From the NCBI GenBank assembly GCA_022709565.1, contig JAKLIO010000005.1, forward strand, positions 1 to 40,072: a DNA stretch of 40,072 bases, in the 5' to 3' direction. A program made the position numbers and the translations under genes. Shown here piece by piece: positions 31,760 to 39,743 of the stretch; the first letter of the stretch is position 1, and each line of letters starts with the position of its first letter. Origin of the DNA: Patescibacteria group bacterium. Lineage in GTDB: Bacteria; Patescibacteriota; Minisyncoccia; Moranbacterales; GWC2-37-73. The notes beneath the pieces were generated by a model that ran no database searches, was not told where the DNA came from, and saw only the letters and a list, made by a program, of their open reading frames with translations.

Positions 31760-31969
31760 ATGAATCATTTTTATAAACTTGGGCAAATATGTGTTTTCAC
31801 CAACAAGGGAACTTCTGGTATTGCTAAACATAACGGCAAGAAATGCGAGATTACTCGGTTGAAACCCAAAGAGGAATGGTCTCGTCGTGATGAGCCGGAA
31901 TATGTTATTGAGTTTTTCGATGGAGGTGGATTTGGTGTTAGAGAATGTGAACTTAAACCTGACGTGTAA
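31760..31969 (+). CDS. Small SH3-like hypothetical protein
   Basis: A 69-residue soluble protein with an excellent Shine-Dalgarno (AAAGGAGG, five bases before the ATG), its own promoter and its own terminator, on the opposite strand to its neighbours. The sequence has strand-like segments GQICVF, GTSGIAKHNGKKCEITRL, EYVIEFFDGGGFGV and ECELKP. This G-x-x-V..., G-K..., Y-x-I-x-F-x-D-G..., E-x-E-L pattern is that of small SH3-like barrel proteins. The fold is inferred only from this pattern; no function is known. The isolated, well-expressed arrangement is unusual for this region. Confidence 0.82.
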   Translation: MNHFYKLGQICVFTNKGTSGIAKHNGKKCEITRLKPKEEWSRRDEPEYVIEFFDGGGFGVRECELKPDV

Positions 31970-31989
31970 ACAGAACAGTGAAACTGTTC

Positions 31990-32028
31990 CCCGCTATGTC
32001 AAAAAATGACCTCTGGCGGGATTTTTTT
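31990..32028 (+). terminator. Intrinsic terminator of the small SH3-like gene
   Basis: CCCGC (31990-31994) pairs with GCGGG (32016-32020), with an inner GTCA/TGAC pair, followed by ATTTTTTT. A second hairpin, GAACAG with CTGTTC (31973-31989), precedes it directly after the stop codon. Confidence 0.82.
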
Positions 32029-32065
32029 ATTTAAAAAAATGGAGCAAGCAAATTAAAATATATTT

Positions 32066-33091
32066 TTACAATCCGTATTTTTGCTTGTTTAGATTGTGCT
32101 CTTCAAAAGTTTTGGAATAAACCGTGTTTTTGGGGTCATTGGGATCGGTTAGAAAATAGAGATAGTCGGTTGTTTCCGGATAAAGCGCGGCTTGGATAGT
32201 TGCCAGACCTGGATTAGAAACCGGCCCCGGCGGCAGGCCTTTGTACTTATAAGTGTTGTACGGCGATTCAATTTGCGTATCCTCCAAAGAATATTGCTTC
32301 TTATTTTCGCCGAGCGCATAAGCCAAGGTAGCACATGACTGCAAGGCTAAACCAATCTTTATTCTTTTCCAAAAAATTCCGGAAACGATTTTGAAATCTT
32401 CAGGCGTCGTCACTTCTCTTTCCAGCAGGCTGGCCATTGTCAAAATTTCAAAAACCGATTTTTTTTGATTTTCTATTTCAGCTCGCATTCCCTCCGATAT
32501 TTTAAGTTCCGTATTGTTGAGAATTTTTTTCAAGATGCCTTCCGGCGTCGCGTCTTTGGAAAATTTGTATGTGTCCGGAAAAAGATAGCCTTCCAGTGTT
32601 GCTTTGGCTGGTTTTTTGGTTAAAATCGGAAAAAAATCTAAAATACTTTGCGGCGGATCATTCACAATTTTAAGAAAAGATTCTCCGTCAAAACCTTTAG
32701 CGGTCAGTCTTTCGGCCATCTGTTTGGCTGTCCAACCCTCGGGAAAAGTCACGGTAACATAGCCTGGCAGAATATTTTCCTGATCAGTCAAAAATCTAAC
32801 TATTTCCGGAATGGTCATATTGCCGTTTATTTCATATTTGCCCGGTAAAAAACCTTTCGCCGAATCATTTTTCCACACATACAAGTAGAAATAAAATTTG
32901 CCGGAAATCAAATCTTCCTTTTTCAAATTGCTCCCAATTTCCGTGCTACCTTCACCTTTGATTACTTCAAAATTTTTATTCTCGCGATAATTGCCATGAG
33001 AAAAATAAATTTGATTGTAAACATAAAAAAAACCTCCGGCAATTACAACCAAAAAAATGATAGCAATACTGATTTTTCTTCTCATAGTCAT
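32066..33091 (-). CDS. mltG: Endolytic murein transglycosylase MltG
   Basis: A 341-residue protein with an N-terminal membrane helix (about 6-26), a LysM-like region (FEVIKGEGSTEIGSNLKKEDLI) and the YceG catalytic domain. It cleaves nascent glycan strands and sets their length. The catalytic Glu lies in MASLLEREV (about residue 220), and LQSCATLAYALG, ESPYNTYKYKGLPPGPVSNPGLAT and TDYLYFLTDP are the expected signatures. In many MltG the first of these reads LQSDPT; here Cys-Ala replaces Asp-Pro, a known sort of variation. It is the first gene of a block including pcm. Confidence 0.95.
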   Translation of the reverse strand: MTMRRKISIAIIFLVVIAGGFFYVYNQIYFSHGNYRENKNFEVIKGEGSTEIGSNLKKEDLISGKFYFYLYVWKNDSAKGFLPGKYEINGNMTIPEIVRFLTDQENILPGYVTVTFPEGWTAKQMAERLTAKGFDGESFLKIVNDPPQSILDFFPILTKKPAKATLEGYLFPDTYKFSKDATPEGILKKILNNTELKISEGMRAEIENQKKSVFEILTMASLLEREVTTPEDFKIVSGIFWKRIKIGLALQSCATLAYALGENKKQYSLEDTQIESPYNTYKYKGLPPGPVSNPGLATIQAALYPETTDYLYFLTDPNDPKNTVYSKTFEEHNLNKQKYGL

Positions 33092-33166
33092 ATGATAATA
33101 AAATAAAAAAATTTACCCGCTAAGCAGTGCAATAAAAAAACAAATATATGCAAAAACTTAAAAAAA

Positions 33167-33787
33167 TTAATCTTTTTTTAAAAAAGGTACAAATGCGAAT
33201 CCGGAGAATTTTTCTATATATAAATCGTCTTCGCCTCTTTTTTCAACATACCAAATACTATTTCTGACAGGAATTACCATTTTTCCTCCTAAAACTAGCT
33301 GCTGCTTGAGGGCTGGTGGAATCTCATCGACTGAAGCGCTGACAAGAATTCTGTCATAAGGAGCGTTGATTGCAAAACCATTTTCCGCAGAACCATGATG
33401 GAACTCAGCAATTCCTTTTTTGGTAAAACCAAACTTGTTGGCATTTTTTTCTCCAATCTTGCAAAGTTCTTTCACTATTTCCATGGCTGTTACCTTGCCT
33501 TTTTCTCCAACAATATGAGACAGGAGCGCTGTTGTCCAACCCGAACCGCTCCCGATATCCAAAATATTTTGACCTATTTTTGGATCTAAAAGTTCCAGCA
33601 TAAAAGCGACAGTTAGCGGTTGTGAAATGGTCTGACCATAGCCTATTGGCAAAGCGATATCTGCCTCAGCTTGCGCTGCTAAATCCTCGGGAACAAACTC
33701 AATTCTGTGCACCTTAGAAAAAGCTTCGATAATAATATCGCTGCGCAAGTATCCTTTTGCTATCAAATCCTTTATAAGGCGACCCAT
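33167..33787 (-). CDS. pcm: Protein-L-isoaspartate O-methyltransferase-like enzyme
   Basis: A 206-residue Rossmann methyltransferase of normal size. It repairs isoaspartate in aged proteins by methylating it. The Pcm signature is present: RIEFVPEDL, ALPIGYGQTISQPLTVAFMLELL, then motif I ILDIGSGSGWTTALL, and VTAMEIVKELCKIGEKN. The C-terminal half holds YDRILVSASVDEIPPALKQQL and GGKMVIPV. The gene lies 65 bases after yjbQ, with an AGCTTTTAG/CTAAAAGCT inverted repeat in the gap, and 76 bases before mltG. Confidence 0.93.
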   Translation of the reverse strand: MGRLIKDLIAKGYLRSDIIIEAFSKVHRIEFVPEDLAAQAEADIALPIGYGQTISQPLTVAFMLELLDPKIGQNILDIGSGSGWTTALLSHIVGEKGKVTAMEIVKELCKIGEKNANKFGFTKKGIAEFHHGSAENGFAINAPYDRILVSASVDEIPPALKQQLVLGGKMVIPVRNSIWYVEKRGEDDLYIEKFSGFAFVPFLKKD

Positions 33788-33852
33788 AGAAAAAGCTTTT
33801 AGATAATTACCTTTGCTAGCTTTTTATAAACCTAAAAGCTATAAGCTGTTAG

Positions 33853-34302
33853 TTAGATTCCCAACACATTAACCGTAACATCGCGTTCGCGAGCTCCGTC
33901 CAGCTCTACTGCGAAAATACTCTGCTTCGGTCCAAGCATCAATTTTCCTTTTTCAATCGGAACAAACTGACTGACCCCGATCAGCAAAGACTTGCAATGA
34001 GAGTGTCCATTGCTTCTGCCATCTGATTTGGAGGCCCTGCGAAGTTCAAATAAATCATGAGAATATCTGTCATCTGTCGGCGCAAATTTGTAAAGTACGC
34101 GCATAAAGTCTTGAAGCAGCATAGTTTCATTGTGATTGATAACAACGCCCATGGTCGTATGTGGTGCAAAAATAACCGCATTTCCTTCGCGCACACCGGA
34201 ATCATCAACAATTTTTTGAACCCTATCTGTTATGTCAAAAAATTCTATTTGATTCTTGCTTTCTAAATCTATTTTTTGTTTGTGTGTTTTTATGCTTAGC
34301 AT
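33853..34302 (-). CDS. YjbQ-family protein (UPF0047)
   Basis: A 149-residue protein of the YjbQ fold. It has APHTTMGVVINHNE (about 46-59), HSHCKSLLIGVSQFVPIEKGKLMLGPKQSIFAVELDGARERDVTVNVLG. His and Glu residues in the first motif and the HxH around 101 form the presumed metal/phosphate site. Family members show thiamine phosphate synthase activity in vitro, but the physiological role is unsettled. The usual GxWQ motif reads GPKQ here. It stands between trxB and pcm. Confidence 0.9.
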   Translation of the reverse strand: MLSIKTHKQKIDLESKNQIEFFDITDRVQKIVDDSGVREGNAVIFAPHTTMGVVINHNETMLLQDFMRVLYKFAPTDDRYSHDLFELRRASKSDGRSNGHSHCKSLLIGVSQFVPIEKGKLMLGPKQSIFAVELDGARERDVTVNVLGI

Positions 34303-34446
34303 AATATTTTAAACATGGAGCGTAAGGCATGAATTTATTGCCCCGTTGCGCAGCATGTTATTTTTAATACACCGGACAAATACTTTTTAATACATAGATC
34401 CGATGCGTTTGTCATTATTTTACCACAATTAGGATTTTTTACCAAA
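34303..34446. other. Intergenic gap between trxB and yjbQ
   Basis: A 144-bp gap with no gene. The near-direct repeat CTTTTTAATACA (34384-34395) resembles ATTTTTAATACA (34360-34371). I see no confident promoter or terminator. Confidence 0.4.
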
Positions 34447-35367
34447 CTATTTTTTATCCATTTTTATTGTCTTATAAACACTACTGGCCGCAATAGCGCC
34501 TTCAGCGGCTGCCGTAACAATTTGACGCAGCTTGTTGGAAGCGGTTGTAATGTCGCCAGCCGCATAAACCCCTTCGATATTAGTACTTTGATCGGGTTTG
34601 ACGATTATAAATTCGTGTTCGTCGGTTTCCACGCCCAAATCTTTAGCGATCACCGCTCCCGGAGTTGAACCGATTTCAATAAAGATGCCCTGGACTTTCA
34701 ATTCTTTTTTTTGTCTGTCCTGAGTTTCATACGCAATGCCTTCGATTTTACTTTCTCCAATAATCTCAAGGATATTTTCAAAAGATTCCAGCGTAATTTT
34801 GCCATTTTCAAGCATGCGCTCTTCCCAGACCGGTTCAAAAATCTTAGTGCCATTCTTATACAAAAGCTGGACTGAATTGGCAAATTCCGCCAAATGCAAA
34901 GCTGCCGTAGCAGCGCTGTCGCCGCCACCGATAATAACAACGTCTTTTTTCTTGAAAAACATGGCATCGCAAGTTGCGCAATAGGATATACCCTTGCCGA
35001 TAAACTCGTCTTCTTTCGGCAGATTCATTTTTCTCGGCTTCATCCCTAAGGCAAAAATAATAGTTTTTGCTTCAAAAACTTTTTCATCATCCGTCACAAT
35101 TCTAAATCCACCTTCAAGCTTTTCAATGTCATCCACGCCGATATTTATTATTTCGCCGCCTAATTTTTCCACTTGTTTTCTGAAATTTTCAGTAAGCTGC
35201 ATGCCAGTGATTGATTCTTCTCCCGGCCAATTTTCAATCCGAGAAGCTTTCATAATCTGACCGCCCACTTCTTCTCCGATGATAAGATGCTTCAGTTTAT
35301 AGCGCGACGCATAAATCGAAGCCGCCAACCCTGCCGGTCCCGCGCCGATGATAATAAGATCGTACAT
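34447..35367 (-). CDS. trxB: Thioredoxin reductase TrxB
   Basis: A 306-residue flavoprotein. It reduces thioredoxin with NADPH. The FAD site IIGAGPAGLAASIYASRY (about 6-23), the redox motif SYCATCDAMFF with the CATC disulfide (about Cys131 and Cys134), the NADPH site VIIGGGDSAATAALHL and the C-terminal GVYAAGDITT are all present. It sits 56 bases downstream of thioredoxin, so both halves of the reductive system are together. Confidence 0.97.
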   Translation of the reverse strand: MYDLIIIGAGPAGLAASIYASRYKLKHLIIGEEVGGQIMKASRIENWPGEESITGMQLTENFRKQVEKLGGEIINIGVDDIEKLEGGFRIVTDDEKVFEAKTIIFALGMKPRKMNLPKEDEFIGKGISYCATCDAMFFKKKDVVIIGGGDSAATAALHLAEFANSVQLLYKNGTKIFEPVWEERMLENGKITLESFENILEIIGESKIEGIAYETQDRQKKELKVQGIFIEIGSTPGAVIAKDLGVETDEHEFIIVKPDQSTNIEGVYAAGDITTASNKLRQIVTAAAEGAIAASSVYKTIKMDKK

Positions 35368-35423
35368 ATATCTTTTTGTTACTTAACTAGTTACTGAACA
35401 AAGTTTTACCAGCAGCCAATACT

Positions 35424-35741
35424 TTAAATTAATTCTTCAATAGCTTTTTTGAGCACATCCTTGTTTTGCGCTCCGGTAAATTCTTTGGCTATTTTTCCGG
35501 CTTTGAAAATTTTGATTGCCGGAAGCGACATTATAGAAAGTTTCGAAGCGATATCCTCATTTTTATCGACATTGCATTTCCCAACTTGCACTTTATCCCC
35601 CATTTCATTTTCCAACTCGTCGATAATCGAGCCCACCATTTGGCAGGCGCCACACCAAGGAGCCCAAAAATCAACCACCACAATTCCTTCGTTTTTTAAA
35701 ACTTCTTGATCAAAATTTTGATCAGTTAATTCCGTTAACAT
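35424..35741 (-). CDS. trxA: Thioredoxin
   Basis: From the ATG at 35741 this is a 105-residue thioredoxin of standard length. Readings to 35888 are rejected because the extra 49 residues lie inside uppS. The active site is WCGAC (in VDFWAPWCGACQ), an uncommon but known variant of WCGPC. The cis-proline motif is LPAIKIF. It reduces protein disulfides in the cytoplasm and is recycled by the trxB product next to it. The gap to uppS is 26 bases. Confidence 0.96.
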   Translation of the reverse strand: MLTELTDQNFDQEVLKNEGIVVVDFWAPWCGACQMVGSIIDELENEMGDKVQVGKCNVDKNEDIASKLSIMSLPAIKIFKAGKIAKEFTGAQNKDVLKKAIEELI

Positions 35742-35767
35742 AATTTTTGAAATTAAAAATTTATTTT

Positions 35768-36475
35768 TTATTCCCCAAGTCTTCTGCCTCTTTGGGAAAA
35801 ATCCTCGATGGCGGCTTCGAATTCGGCCGCTCCAAAATCCGGATAATATTTCTCGGAGAAATACAGCTGAACATTGGCCGTGTCCCACATCATAAAACCG
35901 GCGCTAAGATGCGGTTCGCCACCGGTGCGAATCATGAAATCAACTTCCGGCAGATTGCGTGTCATAAGATTTTCTTTGATTGTTTCTTTGGAAATTGCTT
36001 CAGAAGGAATTCCCTTTTTTATAATTTCCTTAATCGCACTCTCCATTTCATCATCACCGCTGTAAGCTAGAAAAATATTCAGCACGTTTTCAGAATAATT
36101 TTTTGTCGCTTCAATGCAGTCATACAAAACTTTCTTTAACGCTTCAGGGAGTTGTTCTTCCCATTTGCCGATAAAGTTTATTTTTACTTGGTATTCATGA
36201 ATATCGCTGCTGCCGAGCAATCGGGTAAGATATTCTTCATATACTTTTAAAAGTTGGCGGCTTTCTTCTAGCGGTCTTTTTTTGAGATTATCAAGAGAAG
36301 ATCCCCATACTGAAAAACATTTTATGCCTAACTCCAAGGCTTTGCGCAAAAGTTGTTCCGTGTTTTCCGCTCCAGCTGAATGACCTTCCCAAGGAGAAAG
36401 TCCGCGCTGCTTTGCCCAGCGGCGATTGCCGTCCGGAATGATCGCCACATGATTTGGTATTATATTATTCTCCAT
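35768..36475 (-). CDS. uppS: Undecaprenyl (isoprenyl) diphosphate synthase UppS
   Basis: A 235-residue cis-prenyltransferase, making the C55 lipid carrier for wall and glycan synthesis. The P-loop reads IIPDGNRRWAKQRG, where the Asp is catalytic. Typical bacterial enzymes have MDGNGRWA; here it has the PDGNRRWA form. The DFMIRTGGEPHLSAGF motif similarly has RTGGE rather than RTSGE. It also has LYFSEKYYPDFG near the end. These forms resemble archaeal and actinobacterial short-chain or decaprenyl types. It overlaps no gene and lies between polyprenyl synthase and trxA. Confidence 0.93.
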   Translation of the reverse strand: MENNIIPNHVAIIPDGNRRWAKQRGLSPWEGHSAGAENTEQLLRKALELGIKCFSVWGSSLDNLKKRPLEESRQLLKVYEEYLTRLLGSSDIHEYQVKINFIGKWEEQLPEALKKVLYDCIEATKNYSENVLNIFLAYSGDDEMESAIKEIIKKGIPSEAISKETIKENLMTRNLPEVDFMIRTGGEPHLSAGFMMWDTANVQLYFSEKYYPDFGAAEFEAAIEDFSQRGRRLGE

Positions 36476-36582
36476 ATTTTAAATACAATTATTGTTAGAA
36501 TTATTCCAGAAGTTGCGCCCTTTGATTGTAGCATAAAAAACCCGCAATTTTCAATGGAAAGATTATAAAAATCAATAAACTT

Positions 36583-37653
36583 TTATATTTCTCTGTTTTC
36601 TAAATATTCAGCTAATTTAATAAAAAAGTTTTTTGCATTCGGCAAAATGATTGCTCGTTCCATTTCTCTTTTTCCCTTTTTCAGATATTTTGTTGACATA
36701 TTTTTGGAATATTCAAGCGCTCCAGTTGATCTGATAATATCCTGAAATTTTTTAATTTCTTTGTTTGTCAGGTTCTTTTTTCCCAAAATTGAATTCAATT
36801 GTATTTTTTGTTCAGAAGATGATAATTCGCGGGCTTTTACGACTGCAATCGACTGCTTGCCCTCGGAAATATCCGATGCTGTCGATTTGCCAATTTTATT
36901 CTCATTGCCGAAAACTCCTAAAATGTCATCCTGGATCTGAAATGCTATCCCTATTGGCATTGCATAATTGCTGAGCGAATTAAGCATTTTTTGACTATCA
37001 CAACCGGCAAAAATAGCACCCAGATGCAACGGACCTTCGATCGAATAACGTGCGGTTTTATTTCCATACATAGCGAAGACATCTTTTTCAGCAACATTTT
37101 TTTTGTATGTAATTTCAATATCCTGTCCTTGCCCGATAACTGTTGTTAAAATAATTGATTGGAGATGATTCATCGCTCTAACTGTAATTTCATCATCAAA
37201 TCCGGCCTGGGTAATTATTTTTATAGCCAGTGCATAGATAAAATCTCCCACCACAATAGCCATGGATTCTCCATAGTGCATCGCATCTTTTGAAAAAGGT
37301 CCCTTCGCTTTTTTAGCTGCAAAAAACTTATGTAATGTTGTTTGCCTATGCCGCAGATTTCCGCGATCGATAATGTCATCATGCACTAAACAAAAAAGAT
37401 GCGCTAACTCAATGGCAGCTGCAATTTTCAAAATCTTCTTTTTTTCTTTTCCCCCCAAGCCAAAATAGGCCTGACACAAAAGGGCTCCTCTCATTCTTTT
37501 TCCTCCAGCCAGAGCTATTTTTTTTGTCTGGACTAGCGCCTTAGCCATCAAATCATCTTTTTTTTGCGCGTCTTTAATAGCAATTTTAAGTTGAAATTCT
37601 AATTCCTTGTCTATTTTCTTTTTAAAACCTGCCAAAGTTTCTTTAAAATCCAT
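36583..37653 (-). CDS. Trans-polyprenyl diphosphate synthase
   Basis: A 356-residue all-helical prenyl synthase. It condenses isopentenyl diphosphate with an allylic primer to make a trans-prenyl diphosphate. The first aspartate motif is HDDIIDRGNLRHRQTT (DDxxD, about 93-97) and the second is FQIQDDILGVFG, with GKSTASDISEGKQ after it. The length is slightly above the usual 320. Product length cannot be read from the residues before the first motif with certainty; LAHLFCLVHDD suggests a medium to long chain. It has its own promoter (37682-37710) and may supply the primer to UppS. Confidence 0.94.
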   Translation of the reverse strand: MDFKETLAGFKKKIDKELEFQLKIAIKDAQKKDDLMAKALVQTKKIALAGGKRMRGALLCQAYFGLGGKEKKKILKIAAAIELAHLFCLVHDDIIDRGNLRHRQTTLHKFFAAKKAKGPFSKDAMHYGESMAIVVGDFIYALAIKIITQAGFDDEITVRAMNHLQSIILTTVIGQGQDIEITYKKNVAEKDVFAMYGNKTARYSIEGPLHLGAIFAGCDSQKMLNSLSNYAMPIGIAFQIQDDILGVFGNENKIGKSTASDISEGKQSIAVVKARELSSSEQKIQLNSILGKKNLTNKEIKKFQDIIRSTGALEYSKNMSTKYLKKGKREMERAIILPNAKNFFIKLAEYLENREI

Positions 37654-37681
37654 AGAATTTGTTTTATGCTTAGCTTCCCCT

Positions 37682-37710
37682 ATTATTTCAGTTATTAAAA
37701 ATCAAGTCAA
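37682..37710 (-). promoter_or_regulatory. Promoter for the polyprenyl synthase gene
   Basis: On the minus strand TTGACT (37705-37710) and AATAAT (37682-37687) are 17 bases apart, with the ATG 29 bases from the -10 box. A second TTGACT at 37751-37756 is part of a local AAGTCAATAAA repeat. Confidence 0.65.
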
Positions 37711-37773
37711 TAAATAAAACAAGGTTTAAATCTTGCTACATAATGTTTCAAGTCAATAAAAAATTAGAATCGG

Positions 37774-37797
37774 GCGGAAGGTTGGGCAGCCTTCCGC
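37774..37797 (-). terminator. Stem-loop after the small 61-residue gene
   Basis: GCGGAAGG (37774-37781) pairs with CCTTCCGC (37790-37797) over an eight-base loop. On the minus strand a TTTTTT run follows ten bases later, so it is a plausible though imperfect intrinsic terminator between this gene and the polyprenyl synthase promoter. Confidence 0.6.
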
Positions 37798-37812
37798 AAT
37801 TTGTTTTGCGTT

Positions 37813-37998
37813 TTAGATAAAAACAGTTCTGTGCGCAGCAGCCAAAGATTTGGCACGCGCTATACGATATGCCTCAGCTTCAGGAAGATATTCCTTCATC
37901 CATCTAAAAGTAAACGCCTTCATATCCAAATTTTTTAAACCTTTTTCAAGAATTTTTAAGGCCCTTTTTTGTTCGTCTGTCATCGGTGGTTTTGGCAT
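37813..37998 (-). CDS. Small helical hypothetical protein
   Basis: A 61-residue protein with a strong Shine-Dalgarno (GGAAGGAG, nine bases before the ATG). It reads MPKPPMTDEQKRALKILEKG and continues with KNLDMKAFTFRWMKEY and EAYRIARAKSLAAAHR, all amphipathic helices rich in Lys and Arg. There is no membrane helix or signal peptide. I recognise no family. The stem-loop after it and the tRNA-Glu gene before it suggest a short transcript holding only these two. The ribosome binding site is the main reason to trust it. Confidence 0.72.
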   Translation of the reverse strand: MPKPPMTDEQKRALKILEKGLKNLDMKAFTFRWMKEYLPEAEAYRIARAKSLAAAHRTVFI

Positions 37999-38069
37999 AA
38001 ATTTTCTCCTTCCTTATTTTATTTGCCCAATTCTAATTTTTTATTCTGAATTTTAAAGGGACAAAGTCT

Positions 38070-38147
38070 TGGTACCGCGTATGGGATTCGAACCCATGAT
38101 TTCCAGGATGAGAACCTGGCGTCCTAACCGGGCTAGACGAACGCGGC
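38070..38147 (-). tRNA. tRNA-Glu (anticodon CTC)
   Basis: The minus strand folds as a tRNA: acceptor GCCGCGT with ACGCGGT, D-arm TCTAGCCCGGTTAGGA, anticodon arm CCAGG-TTCTCAT-CCTGG (anticodon CTC, reading GAG) and T-arm ATGGG-TTCGAAT-CCCAT. The discriminator A is at 38073 and CCA is encoded at 38070-38072, unlike tRNA-Gln in this window. The body without CCA is 38073-38147. Confidence 0.96.
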
Positions 38148-38183
38148 ATTTGCACAAAATTTACAATATCAAAGTTATTCTGT

Positions 38184-39482
38184 TCAATCAAGCGGGACAA
38201 AAGGTTTCCTTTTCCATTCTTTGTTTTGCCGGCAAAGAATTTTTTCGGCTTGAGACTTGTCAGCCACGATTTCTTCGACTATTTTTTCCATCCGCATGCC
38301 CTGAGAGCCTTTGACCAGAATCAGATCATCTTCTTGAATAATTTCAGCAATTTTTTTCGCCGCTTCCAACGGACTTTCAAAATACCAAATATTGGATTTG
38401 GAAAATCCCATTTCCCGGAGCTGTTTGATGGCATATTGCATGCGTTTTCCAACAGCCACAAACAAATTAACTTTGGCAGAAAATATTTTTTTGCCAACTT
38501 CCCTGTGGCCTGATTCGGTTTGCTCCCCAAGTTCCAACATATCACCCAGCACCGCGATTTTTCTCCGCGCTTCCAGTTGTTCCAGCACGTTCAGCGCGGC
38601 TAGCGTTGAAATCGGAGATGCATTGTATGTATCGTCGATTATATAGCTGCCCATGGCGCCATCAATAAGATTTAATCGCCCGATAGGCGCTCTTAAAAAC
38701 TCAAGCGCTTTGGCAATATCCACAATATTCATTTTGAAAAAAATTCCCACGCTTATTCCTGCCAAGGCGGCGTAGACATAATGAGTGGCTAGCAAATTTC
38801 TCAGGCGTATAGGAATATTTTTGCCTTCATAATTCAGTTTAAAACTGATGCCATCAGGTTGTCCATCCTGATAGTTATACAGCAAATTCGACGCGTTAAT
38901 CAACGCATTTTTATCTTGTCCATAAGTCAGAACCTGCGCTTTCGTATGTAAACTCATTTGGGAAGTCAGCTCATCATCCGCGTTTAAGATGGCCAATCCG
39001 TCCGGCGGCAGAGACTCAACCAATATTCTTTTTTCCTTGGCAATATTTTCAACCGTTTTAAAAAATTCGATATGGCTTATTGAAACATTAATAATCACAC
39101 CGACATCCGGCTTGATAAAAGACATGAAATATTTCATATCTCCCGGACGATCAACGCCAAGCTCAAAAATCAGAATCTCAGGATATTTAGGAAAGATAAG
39201 AGTGAAAAACCATTTTAAAATTACCCACATCCATTTAAAAATGTTTTTGTTCCCGCTTTCCGCGCCAATGATTGTCAGTGGAATTCCGATTTCATTATTA
39301 TAATTTTTAAGATTCTGGCGCACTTTATATTTTGAAGAAAGCACAGTAAAAATAGCCTCTCTGGCGGAAGTTTTTCCAACAGAACCTGTAACGGCCACTA
39401 TTTTCGGTTTATGCCGTTTGAGAACGGCAACCGCCATAAAACGCAGCACTTTTTCTAAAAATATTATTTTTTTCGATTTCAT
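38184..39482 (-). CDS. murF: UDP-MurNAc-tripeptide--D-Ala-D-Ala ligase MurF
   Basis: A 432-residue Mur ligase adding the D-Ala-D-Ala dipeptide to UDP-MurNAc-tripeptide. It has the ATP loop VTGSVGKTSARE (about 31-42), RQNLKNYNNEIGIPLT, and NVSISHIEFF, which align with the MurF central domain. The C-terminal domain has IDDTYNASPISTLAALNVL and GDMLELGEQTESGHREVG, and VKGSQGMRMEKIVEEI at the end; these are MurF rather than MurE signatures. The N-terminal uridine-binding domain is short, starting with a hydrophobic LEKVLRFMAVAVL, which is common in this lineage. It lies between an FtsI-type PBP and tRNA-Glu. Confidence 0.95.
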   Translation of the reverse strand: MKSKKIIFLEKVLRFMAVAVLKRHKPKIVAVTGSVGKTSAREAIFTVLSSKYKVRQNLKNYNNEIGIPLTIIGAESGNKNIFKWMWVILKWFFTLIFPKYPEILIFELGVDRPGDMKYFMSFIKPDVGVIINVSISHIEFFKTVENIAKEKRILVESLPPDGLAILNADDELTSQMSLHTKAQVLTYGQDKNALINASNLLYNYQDGQPDGISFKLNYEGKNIPIRLRNLLATHYVYAALAGISVGIFFKMNIVDIAKALEFLRAPIGRLNLIDGAMGSYIIDDTYNASPISTLAALNVLEQLEARRKIAVLGDMLELGEQTESGHREVGKKIFSAKVNLFVAVGKRMQYAIKQLREMGFSKSNIWYFESPLEAAKKIAEIIQEDDLILVKGSQGMRMEKIVEEIVADKSQAEKILCRQNKEWKRKPFVPLD

Positions 39483-39743
39483 AAACCTAAAAAATTACCC
39501 GGCCTCGCGTCGACAGGTAGTCTCCACGAGTCGAGGCAGGCGAATCAGTTACTAATATGCTAATGAGAGTTTTGCATGTTTATTTTTTCACGGAACTCTT
39601 CGCAGGCGCTAGCAAAATGTAAAATTAATTAATAATCTTCTAGATTGCCGTTTCAATAGGTTGCAGAAAAATTCACAGCGCCGAGTAGTGAAGTGAAAAA
39701 ATAAACATGCAAAACTCAAGAAACCAAATTGTAAATTAAAACA
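39483..39743. other. Intergenic region between ftsI and murF with large inverted repeat
   Basis: No gene is seen. It holds a 25-bp perfect inverted repeat described separately (39567-39717) and a GCCTCG/CGAGGC pair (39503-39537) with several mismatches around it. There is no obvious promoter for murF. Confidence 0.5.
39567..39717. repeat. 25-bp perfect inverted repeat enclosing 101 bp (MITE-like)
   Basis: GAGTTTTGCATGTTTA and nine further bases (39567-39591) is matched exactly in reverse complement at 39693-39717. The interior is about 101 bp and has a partial inner pairing around GGCGCT and AGCGCC (39603-39608 and 39677-39682). The total of about 151 bp and terminal repeats resemble a miniature mobile element. 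No clear target-site duplication is seen. Confidence 0.65.

Noticed and set aside
35742-35888. N-terminal extension of thioredoxin by 49 residues
   Set aside because: It overlaps uppS and has nothing in common with thioredoxins; the ATG at 35741 gives the standard 105 residues.
38069-38314. Plus-strand ORF of 81 residues beginning MVPRMGFEPMISRMRTW
   Set aside because: Its start is the complement of tRNA-Glu and the rest is antisense to murF, a common false gene pattern.
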